This document shows, piece after piece, positions 1 to 6,218 of a stretch of 6,218 bases of DNA; within the stretch, counting starts at the first letter, position 1; every line of letters begins with the position of its first letter. The notes beneath the pieces are model-generated. The model was given only the letters and a program-made list of their open reading frames with translations, searched no databases and was not told the origin of the DNA. The position numbers and the translations under genes were made by a program. This DNA comes from an uncultured Alphaproteobacteria bacterium (lineage in GTDB: Bacteria; Pseudomonadota; Alphaproteobacteria; Reyranellales; Reyranellaceae). Location of the stretch: the NCBI GenBank assembly GCA_903929895.1, contig CAIYWM010000449.1, forward strand, positions 1 to 6,218. The letters are read 5' to 3'.

Positions 1-657
<657 letters not shown>

Positions 658-686
658 GCCGGCGGGCGCAGGAACGGCGGCACCGC

Positions 687-1142
687 ATGAACCCGCTCGA
701 CGAAGTCCAGTGGGGACACGACTGGGCGTGGGGCGTGCCGCTGATCGCGCTCACCTGCGTCATCCACATCCTGTGCCTGGCGGTCTTCACCGCCCGGGTC
801 GACCGGGTGCTCGACACGATGCGGGACCGCGGCCGCCACGTCACCCTCACCTTCTCCCTGGTGATGGCGATGGCGGTGACTCTGGTGACGACCCTGCACA
901 TCCTCGAAGGCGGCATCTGGGCACTGGCCTTCCGCTACCTGGACGCCATCCCCGACAACCGCTCCGCCATGCTCTATTCGCTGGGCGCGCTGACCACCTA
1001 CGGCGACACCAGCATCCACCTCGCCCACCAGTGGAAGATGCTGGGCGGGCTGGAAGCGGTGAACGGCGTGCTGCTGTTCGGCCTGACGACGGCGTTCCTG
1101 TTCGCGATGATCCAGAGGGTGCTGCCACCCGCGAAGCGGTGA
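687..1142 (+). CDS. Small membrane protein, three helices and a pore loop; ion-channel-like (potassium channel superfamily relative)
   Basis: Encodes 151 residues. The ATG at 687 is chosen because an SD-like AGGAACGG lies 9 bases upstream and because extending further would run into ettA. Hydrophobic segments fall at about residues 17-38, 53-82 and 122-145. Between the second and third lies a short amphipathic stretch, YSLGALTTYGD (97-107), followed by W116 and the segment LEAVNGVLLFGLTTAFLF. That is the pore-helix / filter / inner-helix order of two-TM ion channel modules (Pfam Ion_trans_2 type); LEAxNG followed by a glycine-containing helix is typical of small proteobacterial members. The filter reads L-T-T-Y-G-D where potassium channels have T-V-G-Y-G-D, so K+ selectivity cannot be assumed. 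There is no cytoplasmic ligand-binding domain. It sits 29 bp after ettA and could be cotranscribed with it, with no obvious functional link. It is probably a conserved inner-membrane protein; the channel role is inferred. Confidence 0.75.
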   Translation: MNPLDEVQWGHDWAWGVPLIALTCVIHILCLAVFTARVDRVLDTMRDRGRHVTLTFSLVMAMAVTLVTTLHILEGGIWALAFRYLDAIPDNRSAMLYSLGALTTYGDTSIHLAHQWKMLGGLEAVNGVLLFGLTTAFLFAMIQRVLPPAKR

Positions 1143-1171
1143 CAAGGCGTTGGAAAAGTCGGAGTCCTAGG

Positions 1172-1216
1172 AAACAAACGAAATAACCGAAATAACCGAA
1201 ATAAATGAAAACAATG
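1172..1216. repeat. AT-rich tandem array, five 9-bp units
   Basis: Five consecutive 9-bp units are AAACAAACG, AAATAACCG, AAATAACCG, AAATAAATG and AAAACAATG. The second and third are identical; the flanking units diverge progressively. The array stands out sharply as AT-rich in a GC-rich window and lies between the converging 3' ends of the channel-like gene and the TPR gene. Read on the minus strand it is T-rich and lies downstream of the TPR stop, so it could help transcript release there. It does not follow a hairpin closely enough to be a classic intrinsic terminator. Confidence 0.85.
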
Positions 1217-1231
1217 TCGCACCCCCTGAAT

Positions 1232-1243
1232 CCCAGGCCTGGG
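1232..1243. repeat. 12-bp perfect palindrome
   Basis: CCCAGGCCTGGG is its own reverse complement. It has no loop, so it suits a dimeric protein site better than an RNA hairpin. It lies in the convergent intergenic gap, where an operator is not expected, so it may be chance or part of a bidirectional 3'-end structure with the neighbouring inverted repeat. Confidence 0.5.
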
Positions 1244-1250
1244 CGACCGT

Positions 1251-1273
1251 CGGCGCAACAATGTTGCTCGCCG
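1251..1273. terminator. Inverted repeat in the convergent gap, possible bidirectional 3'-end hairpin
   Basis: CGGCGCAACA (1251-1260) pairs with TGTTGCTCGCCG (1262-1273) around a single central A, with a 2-nt bulge. Opening the innermost pairs would give a normal loop. It lies 31 bp beyond the TPR stop (1305-1307) and 108 bp beyond the channel-like gene's stop, a reasonable place for a shared 3'-end structure. There is no U-tract directly after it in either direction; for minus-strand transcripts the T-rich array at 1172-1216 comes only about 35 bp later. Terminator function is therefore tentative. Confidence 0.35.
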
Positions 1274-1304
1274 GCACTTCTGAAAAGCCTATTCCAACAG
1301 CCTG

Positions 1305-2957
1305 CTACGCCGCTTCCCGCCGGCAAAGGCAAGACGCCCGCACCGGCATCTCGGTCCGCGCAGAGGCCAGATCCAGCCGCGCCTTGATCAAGGGCGCCTC
1401 GACCGTCTCGCCCCGCCGCGCCAGGCATTCATGCAGGCCGTGCAGGCTCCAGACGTTTTCGGGATGCCAGCAGGCGCGGTTGGTCTTGCCGTCGAAGCCG
1501 AGATCCGCGCGATAGACGGCTTCAGCCTCGGCGAGATGGCCCTGCTCCAGCAGCAGCGCGCCCAGCGCATGGCGGGTCGGCTGCATCCAGCCCCAGGGCT
1601 CGTCGTAGGGCAGCGAATCGTCGAGCTCGACGGCGCGGCGCAGATGGGCGAAGGCGAGATCGAAGTTGCCGCGGCGGTATTCCAGTTCGCCGGTCAGCAT
1701 CTCCTCGGCGATGGCCAGCAGGTCGACCATCGTGTTGTTGTGCAGCCGCCGGCTCTCGGGCACGCGCGCCTTGGCGGCGCGAAAGGCCGAGCGCGCCTGC
1801 TCGGCCTTCTCGATCTCGCCCAGCACCGAATGCGCCACGCCCTTGGCGTAGAGCGTCATCGCCGTGGTCGAGCAATAAAGGTCGGGGTCCTTCGGCAGCT
1901 CCTGCGCGATGATCTCGCGCCACTTGCCGAAACGCACCAGCACGTGCTGCTTCATCGAAAGATAGCCCTCGACGAAATCGGCCATCGGCGGCGACGGGAT
2001 GCGCAGCAGCTCCTCCGGCGTGGTGTCGATCAGTTCCTGCGCCGCGGTGATGGCCGGCGTGTACTGGCCGAGGAACATGGCGCCGTAGACGATGAAGTGA
2101 TGGTCGTGGCTGCGATACATCGAATAGACGTTGAGGGCGCCCTCGCGCGCCAGGTACTTGCGGTCGACCACGACGGCCTTCTGGTTGTAGACGACGACGT
2201 CCCGGTAGTTGCCGCACAGCACGTCGATATGGGTCGGCATGTGCACGAGATGGCCGGAGTCCGGCACGAGGTCGCGCAGCCGGTCGCCGGCGCGCAGCGC
2301 GCGCTGCGGGAACGGCGACATCTCCATCAGGTGGACATAGAGGTGCAGCAGGCCGGGATGGTCCCAGCTCGCCGGCATGTCGCGGAACGCGCTTTCCAGC
2401 ACCTCGACCGCCTCCTCCGTGCCGGCACCCGGCGTCGGCTGGCCGGTCTTGAGGTCCCACATCTGCCACGGCGTCTCGTTCATGATCGCCTCGGCATAGA
2501 CCGAACGCAGGTCGAGATCGTGCGGATGAGCGCGGAACAGCTTGCACATCTCGACGGTGAACGCCTTGTCCCAGGTGGTCTGGTCCTCGATCACCTCACG
2601 TTGCGGGTAGCGCGCCGGTAGCGCGCGGATCAGCGCCTGCTCGACCGGTGAGGCGTTGGGCGCGGCGGCCAGTGCGCGCTGCATCGCGTCATAAGAGGCT
2701 TCGAGCGCGCGCTTCTTGCCGGCCGGATCGTAGCGGTGCCACGGGAGATTGTAGTTCGGCCCGGCGGCGTAGGAGATGCCCCAATGCGCCATGGCGCAGT
2801 CGGGATCGGTCTCCAGCGCCTTCTCGAAGCACTTAATCGCTTCGGCATGGTTGAAGCCGTAGAGCCAGTTCAGTCCGCGATCGAACCAGAGCTGCGTCTG
2901 CGGCGACGAGGTGGTGACGCTGCGCTTGTAGGCGCCGAGATCGTAATAGTCGTCCAT
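1305..2957 (-). CDS. Tetratricopeptide-repeat protein, 550 aa, cytoplasmic, function unknown
   Basis: Runs from ATG (2957-2955) to TAG (1307-1305). A GGGGG stretch at 2966-2970 lies 8 bases upstream of the ATG and can serve as ribosome binding site. No signal peptide or membrane helix is visible, so the protein is probably cytoplasmic. TPR-like units appear at about residues 24-57 (WFDRGLNWLYGFNHAEAIKC and onward, ending DPDCAMAHWG), 366-396, 418-447 (GELEYRRGNFDLAFAHLRRA) and 461-485 (ALGALLLEQGHLAEAEAVYR). The central part carries clustered histidines in HLYVHLMEMSP (205-215), HLVHMPTHIDV (236-246) and YRSHDHHF (281-288). These resemble conserved motifs of a widespread bacterial family of TPR proteins annotated only by their repeats. 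The C-terminus has a C-x-C pair (Cys543, Cys545). It lies 88 bp downstream of the nitrilase-like gene on the same strand, so cotranscription is possible, but a hairpin separates them. I do not recognise a specific function; a scaffolding or metal-binding role would be guesswork. Confidence 0.9.
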   Translation of the reverse strand: MDDYYDLGAYKRSVTTSSPQTQLWFDRGLNWLYGFNHAEAIKCFEKALETDPDCAMAHWGISYAAGPNYNLPWHRYDPAGKKRALEASYDAMQRALAAAPNASPVEQALIRALPARYPQREVIEDQTTWDKAFTVEMCKLFRAHPHDLDLRSVYAEAIMNETPWQMWDLKTGQPTPGAGTEEAVEVLESAFRDMPASWDHPGLLHLYVHLMEMSPFPQRALRAGDRLRDLVPDSGHLVHMPTHIDVLCGNYRDVVVYNQKAVVVDRKYLAREGALNVYSMYRSHDHHFIVYGAMFLGQYTPAITAAQELIDTTPEELLRIPSPPMADFVEGYLSMKQHVLVRFGKWREIIAQELPKDPDLYCSTTAMTLYAKGVAHSVLGEIEKAEQARSAFRAAKARVPESRRLHNNTMVDLLAIAEEMLTGELEYRRGNFDLAFAHLRRAVELDDSLPYDEPWGWMQPTRHALGALLLEQGHLAEAEAVYRADLGFDGKTNRACWHPENVWSLHGLHECLARRGETVEAPLIKARLDLASARTEMPVRASCLCRREAA

Positions 2958-2965
2958 GGTCCATG

Positions 2966-2970
2966 CCCCC
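2966..2970 (-). promoter_or_regulatory. Probable ribosome binding site of the TPR gene
   Basis: GGGGG on the minus strand, 8 bases before the ATG at 2957. Another ATG at 2964-2962 lies between it and the chosen start, but it is out of frame with the TPR reading frame and too close to the G-run to be the better start. Confidence 0.5.
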
Positions 2971-2997
2971 GCTGCGATCCGGGAGCATGGTGCCGTC

Positions 2998-3032
2998 GGG
3001 AGCGGCCGGGCGGCAAGCCCGGCCGTTCTCCC
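2998..3032 (-). terminator. Strong GC hairpin between the nitrilase-like and TPR genes
   Basis: On the plus strand GGGAG (2998-3002) plus CGGCCGGGC (3003-3011) pair with GCCCGGCCG (3017-3025) and CTCCC (3028-3032). This leaves a 5-nt loop (3012-3016) and a TT bulge: 14 pairs in all, with a 9-bp perfect inner stem. In the minus-strand transcript it starts 13 nt after the nitrilase-like stop codon. No U-run follows it, so it is not a textbook intrinsic terminator. It may protect the 3' end of the upstream message, pause RNA polymerase, or reduce read-through into the TPR gene. Confidence 0.6.
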
Positions 3033-3045
3033 AGCGGTGGAGCGC

Positions 3046-4917
3046 TCAGCGGCAGGGCGGTGCGCCAGTCCCCTGGCTCCGCCACTGCTTCAGGCAGTCG
3101 CTGTCGTCCTTCATCACCAGCGGCACGAACAGCAGCGATTGCTGCCCGGCGATGAGCTGCTGCTGGTTGATCCAGGTGCCCGGCGCTGGCACGCGCGTGC
3201 GATAGCGCAGGACGCTCTCGCCAGCGGCCGCCGTCAGGGTCGGCGTGTCGACCACCGGTTCCGGCCCGTAGATGCCGGCGGCCGTCGCATTGCCGACGCG
3301 CCGCCCACCGCTCACCAGCCAGAGCTGGTTCTGCTTGGCCGAGGCATAGGGGAAGAAATCGGCGCGTCCGGTCGGCGGATCGTTGACGGCGAAGAGCCTG
3401 GCATCGATCTGCACCTTGAGCGGCTCCGGCCGGCCCGCCGGCGCGGCGAGGATGTCGGCGCGCAGCGCGCCGTAGAGACCGCCGAGTTCCGGCACGCGCA
3501 GCTCCTCACCGGTCGCGAGGCCGATGCGGCCGAGCGGCGTGTCGATCACGACCGGCTCCTCGCCCGCGCTCGCCCAGGCCGCGGTCGCGGCGGACAGGTG
3601 CGTGGCGCGATAGCGGCCGAGCACCGTTCCCGTGGGCCCGGCCAGCACGACCGTATGATAGACCTTGTCGCCGTCGCGCTCGGGATAGGAGCCGACCACG
3701 AAGCCGCTGCCGGCCCTGGCCGCCGCCGAGAGAGCCTGCTCGAAAGCGCCGTCGCGCGCCTCGGCCTTCGCCTTGATGTCGGCTGCTGACTGACCCGAAG
3801 GCAACGCAGAGAGTTCTGGCAGGACCAGCAACTCGCCCGCTTCGGGACGCGCTGACGACAGCAGCGACGGCCCGTCCGGCCACTGAGCAGCCGACAGCGC
3901 GACGGAACGCACAGACGTCGTGGCGTTGCCGTCGGTCGGACTGCGATGCAGCGCCAGCAGCGGCAGGTAGAGATCGGGACGGCGGCGCGCGAGCTGGGTG
4001 GTGCGCTCGGCATCGGCTTCGGCCGGGACGATGGTGGTCGCGAACACGCCGGCGAGGCCGGGCGCGAGAGTTTCCGGCGGCACCACTGGCGCCTGCACCA
4101 GCTTCTCGCCCTTCGGCGACCAGAGGCTTGAGCCGCCATTGTAGTAGAGCTTGCCGCCGGTGATCGGGTTGGTCTCGACGCCGCTGCGCGTGGCGCCGAC
4201 CACCCACACGCCGTTCTGCGCGCTCAGGTACTGGACGTTGGACACGGTCGAGTGGTTGCCGGTCGCCTGGGCGGGCGGCGTGCCCGGCATCACGCGATCC
4301 GACACCGAATGCCAGGCGATGATCTGAGCGCCGCGCAGCGCCGCGAGACGACCATATTGCCAGTAGGTGTCGTCGTAGCAGATGAGCAGCGCGATGCGGC
4401 CGATCGGGGTCTCGAACACCTCGACGCCGGTCGTGCCCGGCGCGAACACCTTCTGGTCCTGCGGGTTCAGCCCGTTCTTGCGGTACTTGCCGATGATGCC
4501 GTTCGGCCCCAGCAGCACCGCCGTGTTGTAGGCGAGGCCAGTCGCGGCATCGCGCTCGGCGATGCCGACGCTCATATACATGCCGGTGCGCTGGAGCACG
4601 GGCAGGAGCGCCGCCGTCGTCTTGCCGGGAATCGTATCGAGGAAGGGCGCGAGCTGCTTCGGTCCGCTGAACAGGTAGCCGCTGACCGCCGTCTCCGGGA
4701 ACACTGCGTAGTTGACGTCCTGCTTGGCCACCTCTTCGGCCGCCTTGGCAAGACGCGCGACGTTGCCGTCCAGATCGCCCCAGGCCGGCACGAAATCGAC
4801 CGCCGCGACCTTGATCGGCTTCTGCCCCACCGGCGCCTGGGCCGAGGCTCCGGCCGCGAGCGACAGCCAGCCGGCGATGCCGGCCACGACGGCGAGTCCC
4901 CACGATTTCCAGTTCAT
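3046..4917 (-). CDS. Exported double carbon-nitrogen hydrolase (nitrilase superfamily) fusion with an inactive second domain
   Basis: Encodes 623 residues. The ATG at 4917-4915 is preferred over the in-frame ATG at 4956 because a strong AGGGGGG site precedes it and because it opens directly into a signal peptide: K4, hydrophobic stretch 7-23, cleavage motif A-S-A before Q27. The mature protein should be periplasmic or secreted. Domain 1 (about 35-300) is a nitrilase-superfamily fold with the full triad: Glu75 in FPETAVSGY, Lys147 in KYRKNGL, Cys180 in LLICYDD. Domain 2 (about 335-600) repeats the landmarks: Glu368 in VLPELS is kept, but the Lys position is Ala438 in RYRATHL and the Cys position is Gly470 in IGLATGEEL. 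It should be catalytically dead. The family hydrolyses amides, nitriles or related C-N bonds; the substrate is not readable here. The C-terminal tail has Cys608 and Cys622, which could form a disulfide after export. The TPR gene follows on the same strand; a DAO-type oxidoreductase diverges 79 bp upstream. Confidence 0.9.
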   Translation of the reverse strand: MNWKSWGLAVVAGIAGWLSLAAGASAQAPVGQKPIKVAAVDFVPAWGDLDGNVARLAKAAEEVAKQDVNYAVFPETAVSGYLFSGPKQLAPFLDTIPGKTTAALLPVLQRTGMYMSVGIAERDAATGLAYNTAVLLGPNGIIGKYRKNGLNPQDQKVFAPGTTGVEVFETPIGRIALLICYDDTYWQYGRLAALRGAQIIAWHSVSDRVMPGTPPAQATGNHSTVSNVQYLSAQNGVWVVGATRSGVETNPITGGKLYYNGGSSLWSPKGEKLVQAPVVPPETLAPGLAGVFATTIVPAEADAERTTQLARRRPDLYLPLLALHRSPTDGNATTSVRSVALSAAQWPDGPSLLSSARPEAGELLVLPELSALPSGQSAADIKAKAEARDGAFEQALSAAARAGSGFVVGSYPERDGDKVYHTVVLAGPTGTVLGRYRATHLSAATAAWASAGEEPVVIDTPLGRIGLATGEELRVPELGGLYGALRADILAAPAGRPEPLKVQIDARLFAVNDPPTGRADFFPYASAKQNQLWLVSGGRRVGNATAAGIYGPEPVVDTPTLTAAAGESVLRYRTRVPAPGTWINQQQLIAGQQSLLFVPLVMKDDSDCLKQWRSQGTGAPPCR

Positions 4918-4996
4918 GTACGTTTCCCCCCTGAAGCTTACCGAAACATATTGCACGAGCGACGCAGCCTCCAGTGGCGCCTACGGTTGAACGGGC
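4918..4996. promoter_or_regulatory. Divergent promoter region between the nitrilase-like and oxidoreductase genes
   Basis: These 79 bp must hold the start signals of both diverging genes, unless promoters lie inside the coding regions. I found no pair of hexamers that convincingly matches the sigma-70 consensus in either direction. CAATAT (minus strand, 4953-4948) is the best -10-like element for the nitrilase-like gene, but nothing good lies 16-18 bp upstream of it. Small palindromes AAGCTT (4934-4939) and GGCGCC, and an inverted GTTTC/GAAAC pair (4922-4926 and 4943-4947), are present. None is long enough to call an operator. Confidence 0.4.
4926..4932 (-). promoter_or_regulatory. Ribosome binding site that fixes the start of the nitrilase-like gene
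   Basis: AGGGGGG followed by AAA on the minus strand, ending 8 bases before the ATG at 4917. It is the strongest Shine-Dalgarno-like sequence in the window. It supports the start giving MNWKSWG plus the signal peptide over the upstream in-frame ATG at 4956, which would place 13 extra residues before the signal peptide. Confidence 0.75.
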
Positions 4997-6109
4997 ATGA
5001 ACAGCGAAAAGCGGATCGTCATCTGCGGCGGCGGCGCGATCGGCGCGGCCATCGCCTATTTCCTGAGCCGGCGTGGCGCGCGCCCGGTCGTGGTCGAGCG
5101 CCACGAGGTCGGCGGCGCGGCCTCCGGCAAGTCGGGCGGCTTCCTGGCGCTCGACTGGTGCCGTGGCACGGCGCTGGACCGGCTGGCACGGCGCAGCTTC
5201 GCCCTGCATGCGAGCCTCGCCGGAGAGCTCGGCAATCCGTGGGGCTACAGAAGGCTCACGACCTTTGCCGGACACGCCGCGGAGGGCGGGCGCGAGCACG
5301 GGACTGCCCCGCGGCCGTGGCTATCCTCCGACGTGACCCTGACGGGCCAGATCGGCTCGCCACAGACGACGGCCCTGGTCGAGCCCCGTGCCTTCACCAC
5401 CGGGTTGATGCGAGCCGCTGAGGCGAACGGCGCCGAACTGCGTCACGGAACCGTCACGAAATTGATGAAGAGCGCGTCCGGCGCGATCGGCGGCGTCACG
5501 CTCGAAAGCGGCGAGACCGTCAAGGGCGACGGCGTGGTGATCGCGATGGGGCCGTGGTCGATCCTCGCCTCGCGCTGGCTGCCGCTGCCCGCTGTGTACG
5601 GCTTCAAGGGCCATAGTCTCGTCTTCCGCACCGGCGATGCGGTGCCGGCCGAAGCGCTGTTCCTAGAATACGAGGAGGCGAGCGGCGAGGCTTTGACGCC
5701 GGAGATCTTCGCGCGCGCCGATGGCACGGTCTGGGCGTGCGCGGTTTCGAGCACCGCGTCGCTGCCGGTCGATCCGGCCGACATCGCAGGCGACGACGGC
5801 GCGCATGAACGGCTGGAGGCGCTGTGCCGCGCCGTGTCACCTGCCCTCGCCGCCGCGCCCATCGTCGCGCGGCAGGCCTGCTTCCGCCCCGTCACCGAGG
5901 ACGGGCTCCCGCTGATCGGCGCCGTGCCGGGCATTGCCAACGCCTGGGTCGCGACCGGCCACAGCGTCTGGGGCATGCTCAACGCGCCCGCGACCGGCGA
6001 GGCGATGGCCGAGCTGATCCTCGACGGCACGACGGGTCACGTCCCGCTGAGGCATTTCGCGCCGGGCCGGCTGCGGCCTTTCTCGCGGCTCCGCAATCAG
6101 TCGTCCTGA
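4997..6109 (+). CDS. FAD-dependent oxidoreductase, DAO (D-amino acid/glycine oxidase) family
   Basis: Encodes 370 residues, the usual length for single-domain DAO flavoproteins. The ATG at 4997 puts the FAD dinucleotide motif at the expected N-terminal position: GGGAIG at 11-16 after a short beta strand (RIVIC), with Glu34 ending the second strand (VVVER) to bind the adenosine ribose. The ribosome binding site is weak (AACGGG). Further landmarks are AASGKSGGFLALDW (41-54), VVIAMGPWS (180-188), and the C-terminal flavin-binding stretch with RPVTEDGLPLIG (297-308) and TGHSVWGMLNAPATG (320-334). The last motif resembles the TGHSCWGxLNxPATG signature I associate with the yeast Tda3 / plant FAD-oxidoreductase branch, except that Cys is replaced by Val. 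The enzyme should oxidise an amine or amino acid using FAD in the cytoplasm; the substrate is unknown. No signal peptide is visible. It diverges from the exported nitrilase-like gene, hinting at shared regulation or a shared substrate route, which is inference only. Confidence 0.9.
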   Translation: MNSEKRIVICGGGAIGAAIAYFLSRRGARPVVVERHEVGGAASGKSGGFLALDWCRGTALDRLARRSFALHASLAGELGNPWGYRRLTTFAGHAAEGGREHGTAPRPWLSSDVTLTGQIGSPQTTALVEPRAFTTGLMRAAEANGAELRHGTVTKLMKSASGAIGGVTLESGETVKGDGVVIAMGPWSILASRWLPLPAVYGFKGHSLVFRTGDAVPAEALFLEYEEASGEALTPEIFARADGTVWACAVSSTASLPVDPADIAGDDGAHERLEALCRAVSPALAAAPIVARQACFRPVTEDGLPLIGAVPGIANAWVATGHSVWGMLNAPATGEAMAELILDGTTGHVPLRHFAPGRLRPFSRLRNQSS

Positions 6110-6144
6110 GGTGGTGTGATTGCGGATGAAGGGCGGCTTGAGTG

Positions 6145-6218
6145 GCTGCTCTCCAAGAGGGAACTAATGCGGGGTCACTGCGAGGTGCCCCAAGGGCCCA
6201 CTTATAGAGGAGAGCAGC
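6145..6218 (+). promoter_or_regulatory. Long-range inverted repeat with an inner hairpin; possible leader structure masking a ribosome binding site
   Basis: GCTGCTCTCC (6145-6154) is a perfect 10-bp reverse complement of GGAGAGCAGC (6209-6218), which ends exactly at the window edge. The right arm includes AGGAG (6208-6212, overlapping the arm by four bases), a good Shine-Dalgarno sequence. A start codon just past the window would sit at normal spacing. Between the arms, GGGG-CAC (6171-6174, 6176-6178) pairs with GTG-CCCC (6185-6191) around a 6-nt loop, with one bulged T. Together this looks like a folded 5' leader in which the closing stem hides the RBS. I match it to no known riboswitch class. 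An alternative is an end of a mobile element; the window ends too early to decide. Confidence 0.4.

Noticed and set aside
1172..1216. CRISPR-like reading of the 9-bp repeat array
   Set aside because: The units are far too short, have no spacers between them, and no cas gene is present.
1205..1387. Small plus-strand frame of 60 codons starting right after the 9-bp array
   Set aside because: There is no Shine-Dalgarno sequence, only the AT-rich repeat. It overlaps the TPR 3' end by 83 bp and the product is Pro/Ala-rich with no motif.
1431..2621. Plus-strand open frame of 396 codons opposite the TPR gene
   Set aside because: It is an antisense shadow of a GC-rich gene: the product is rich in Arg, His, Gln and Val with no domain motif, and the minus-strand frame has clear TPR signatures.
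2956..3789. Plus-strand open frame of 277 codons over the gap between the TPR and nitrilase-like genes
   Set aside because: It is mostly antisense to the nitrilase-like C-terminal domain, Arg/Ala/Gly-rich, and has no convincing ribosome binding site or motif.
4948..4976. Sigma-70 promoter for the nitrilase-like gene using CAATAT as the -10 element
   Set aside because: The hexamer at the correct upstream distance (CACTGG) does not resemble a -35 element, so no promoter is called.
3506..5299. Minus-strand open frame of 597 codons overlapping the nitrilase-like and oxidoreductase genes
   Set aside because: It is out of frame with the nitrilase-like gene and crosses the divergent gap into the antisense of the oxidoreductase. 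The product is Arg/Ala/Gly-rich and motif-free; the competing frames carry catalytic and FAD motifs.
4252..5421. Plus-strand open frame of 389 codons spanning the divergent region
   Set aside because: It runs antisense to the nitrilase-like gene and then out of frame through the oxidoreductase, with a low-complexity Arg-rich product and no recognisable fold.
6138..6166. TTGAGT as a -35 element for a gene beyond the right edge
   Set aside because: The sequence 17-19 bp downstream (around GAACTAAT) is a poor -10 match, and the downstream gene is not visible.

Overview
The window is GC-rich and densely coding, with codon third positions strongly biased to G/C. Long spurious reading frames lie opposite or out of register with the real genes, as expected at this GC content. 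Gene content (EttA, a secreted nitrilase-type protein, a TPR protein, a DAO-type flavoprotein) and codon use suggest a free-living proteobacterium, most likely an alphaproteobacterium. That placement is an inference from style, not from a marker gene.

Layout, left to right. Positions 1-657 (+) are the 3' part of an EttA-type ABC-F ATPase, the translation throttle factor, cut by the window edge. A 151-residue membrane protein follows at 687-1142 (+); it looks like a three-helix, one-pore-loop relative of ion channels with an odd selectivity-filter region. A 162-bp convergent gap (1143-1304) holds an AT-rich array of five 9-bp units and two palindromic elements. Two minus-strand genes come next. 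The upstream one (4917 to 3046) is an exported protein with two fused carbon-nitrogen hydrolase domains; the downstream one (2957 to 1305) is a 550-residue cytoplasmic TPR protein. The 88 bp between them contain a strong GC hairpin. A 79-bp divergent gap (4918-4996) leads to a plus-strand FAD-dependent DAO-family oxidoreductase at 4997-6109. The last 109 bp carry no gene, but they hold a 10-bp perfect inverted repeat whose right arm, at the window edge, contains a ribosome-binding-site-like sequence.

How the genes may work together. EttA is housekeeping and the channel-like gene may simply be cotranscribed with it. The exported nitrilase-like protein, the TPR protein and the divergent amino-acid/amine oxidase-type flavoprotein may form one unit handling nitrogen compounds. 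This rests only on adjacency and on general family chemistry.

No clear new defence, mobile or RNA-guided system is visible. The points most worth a second look are the nitrilase fusion, whose second domain has lost the catalytic Lys and Cys while the first keeps its triad, the non-canonical pore motif of the small membrane protein, and the possible RBS-sequestering structure at the right end.
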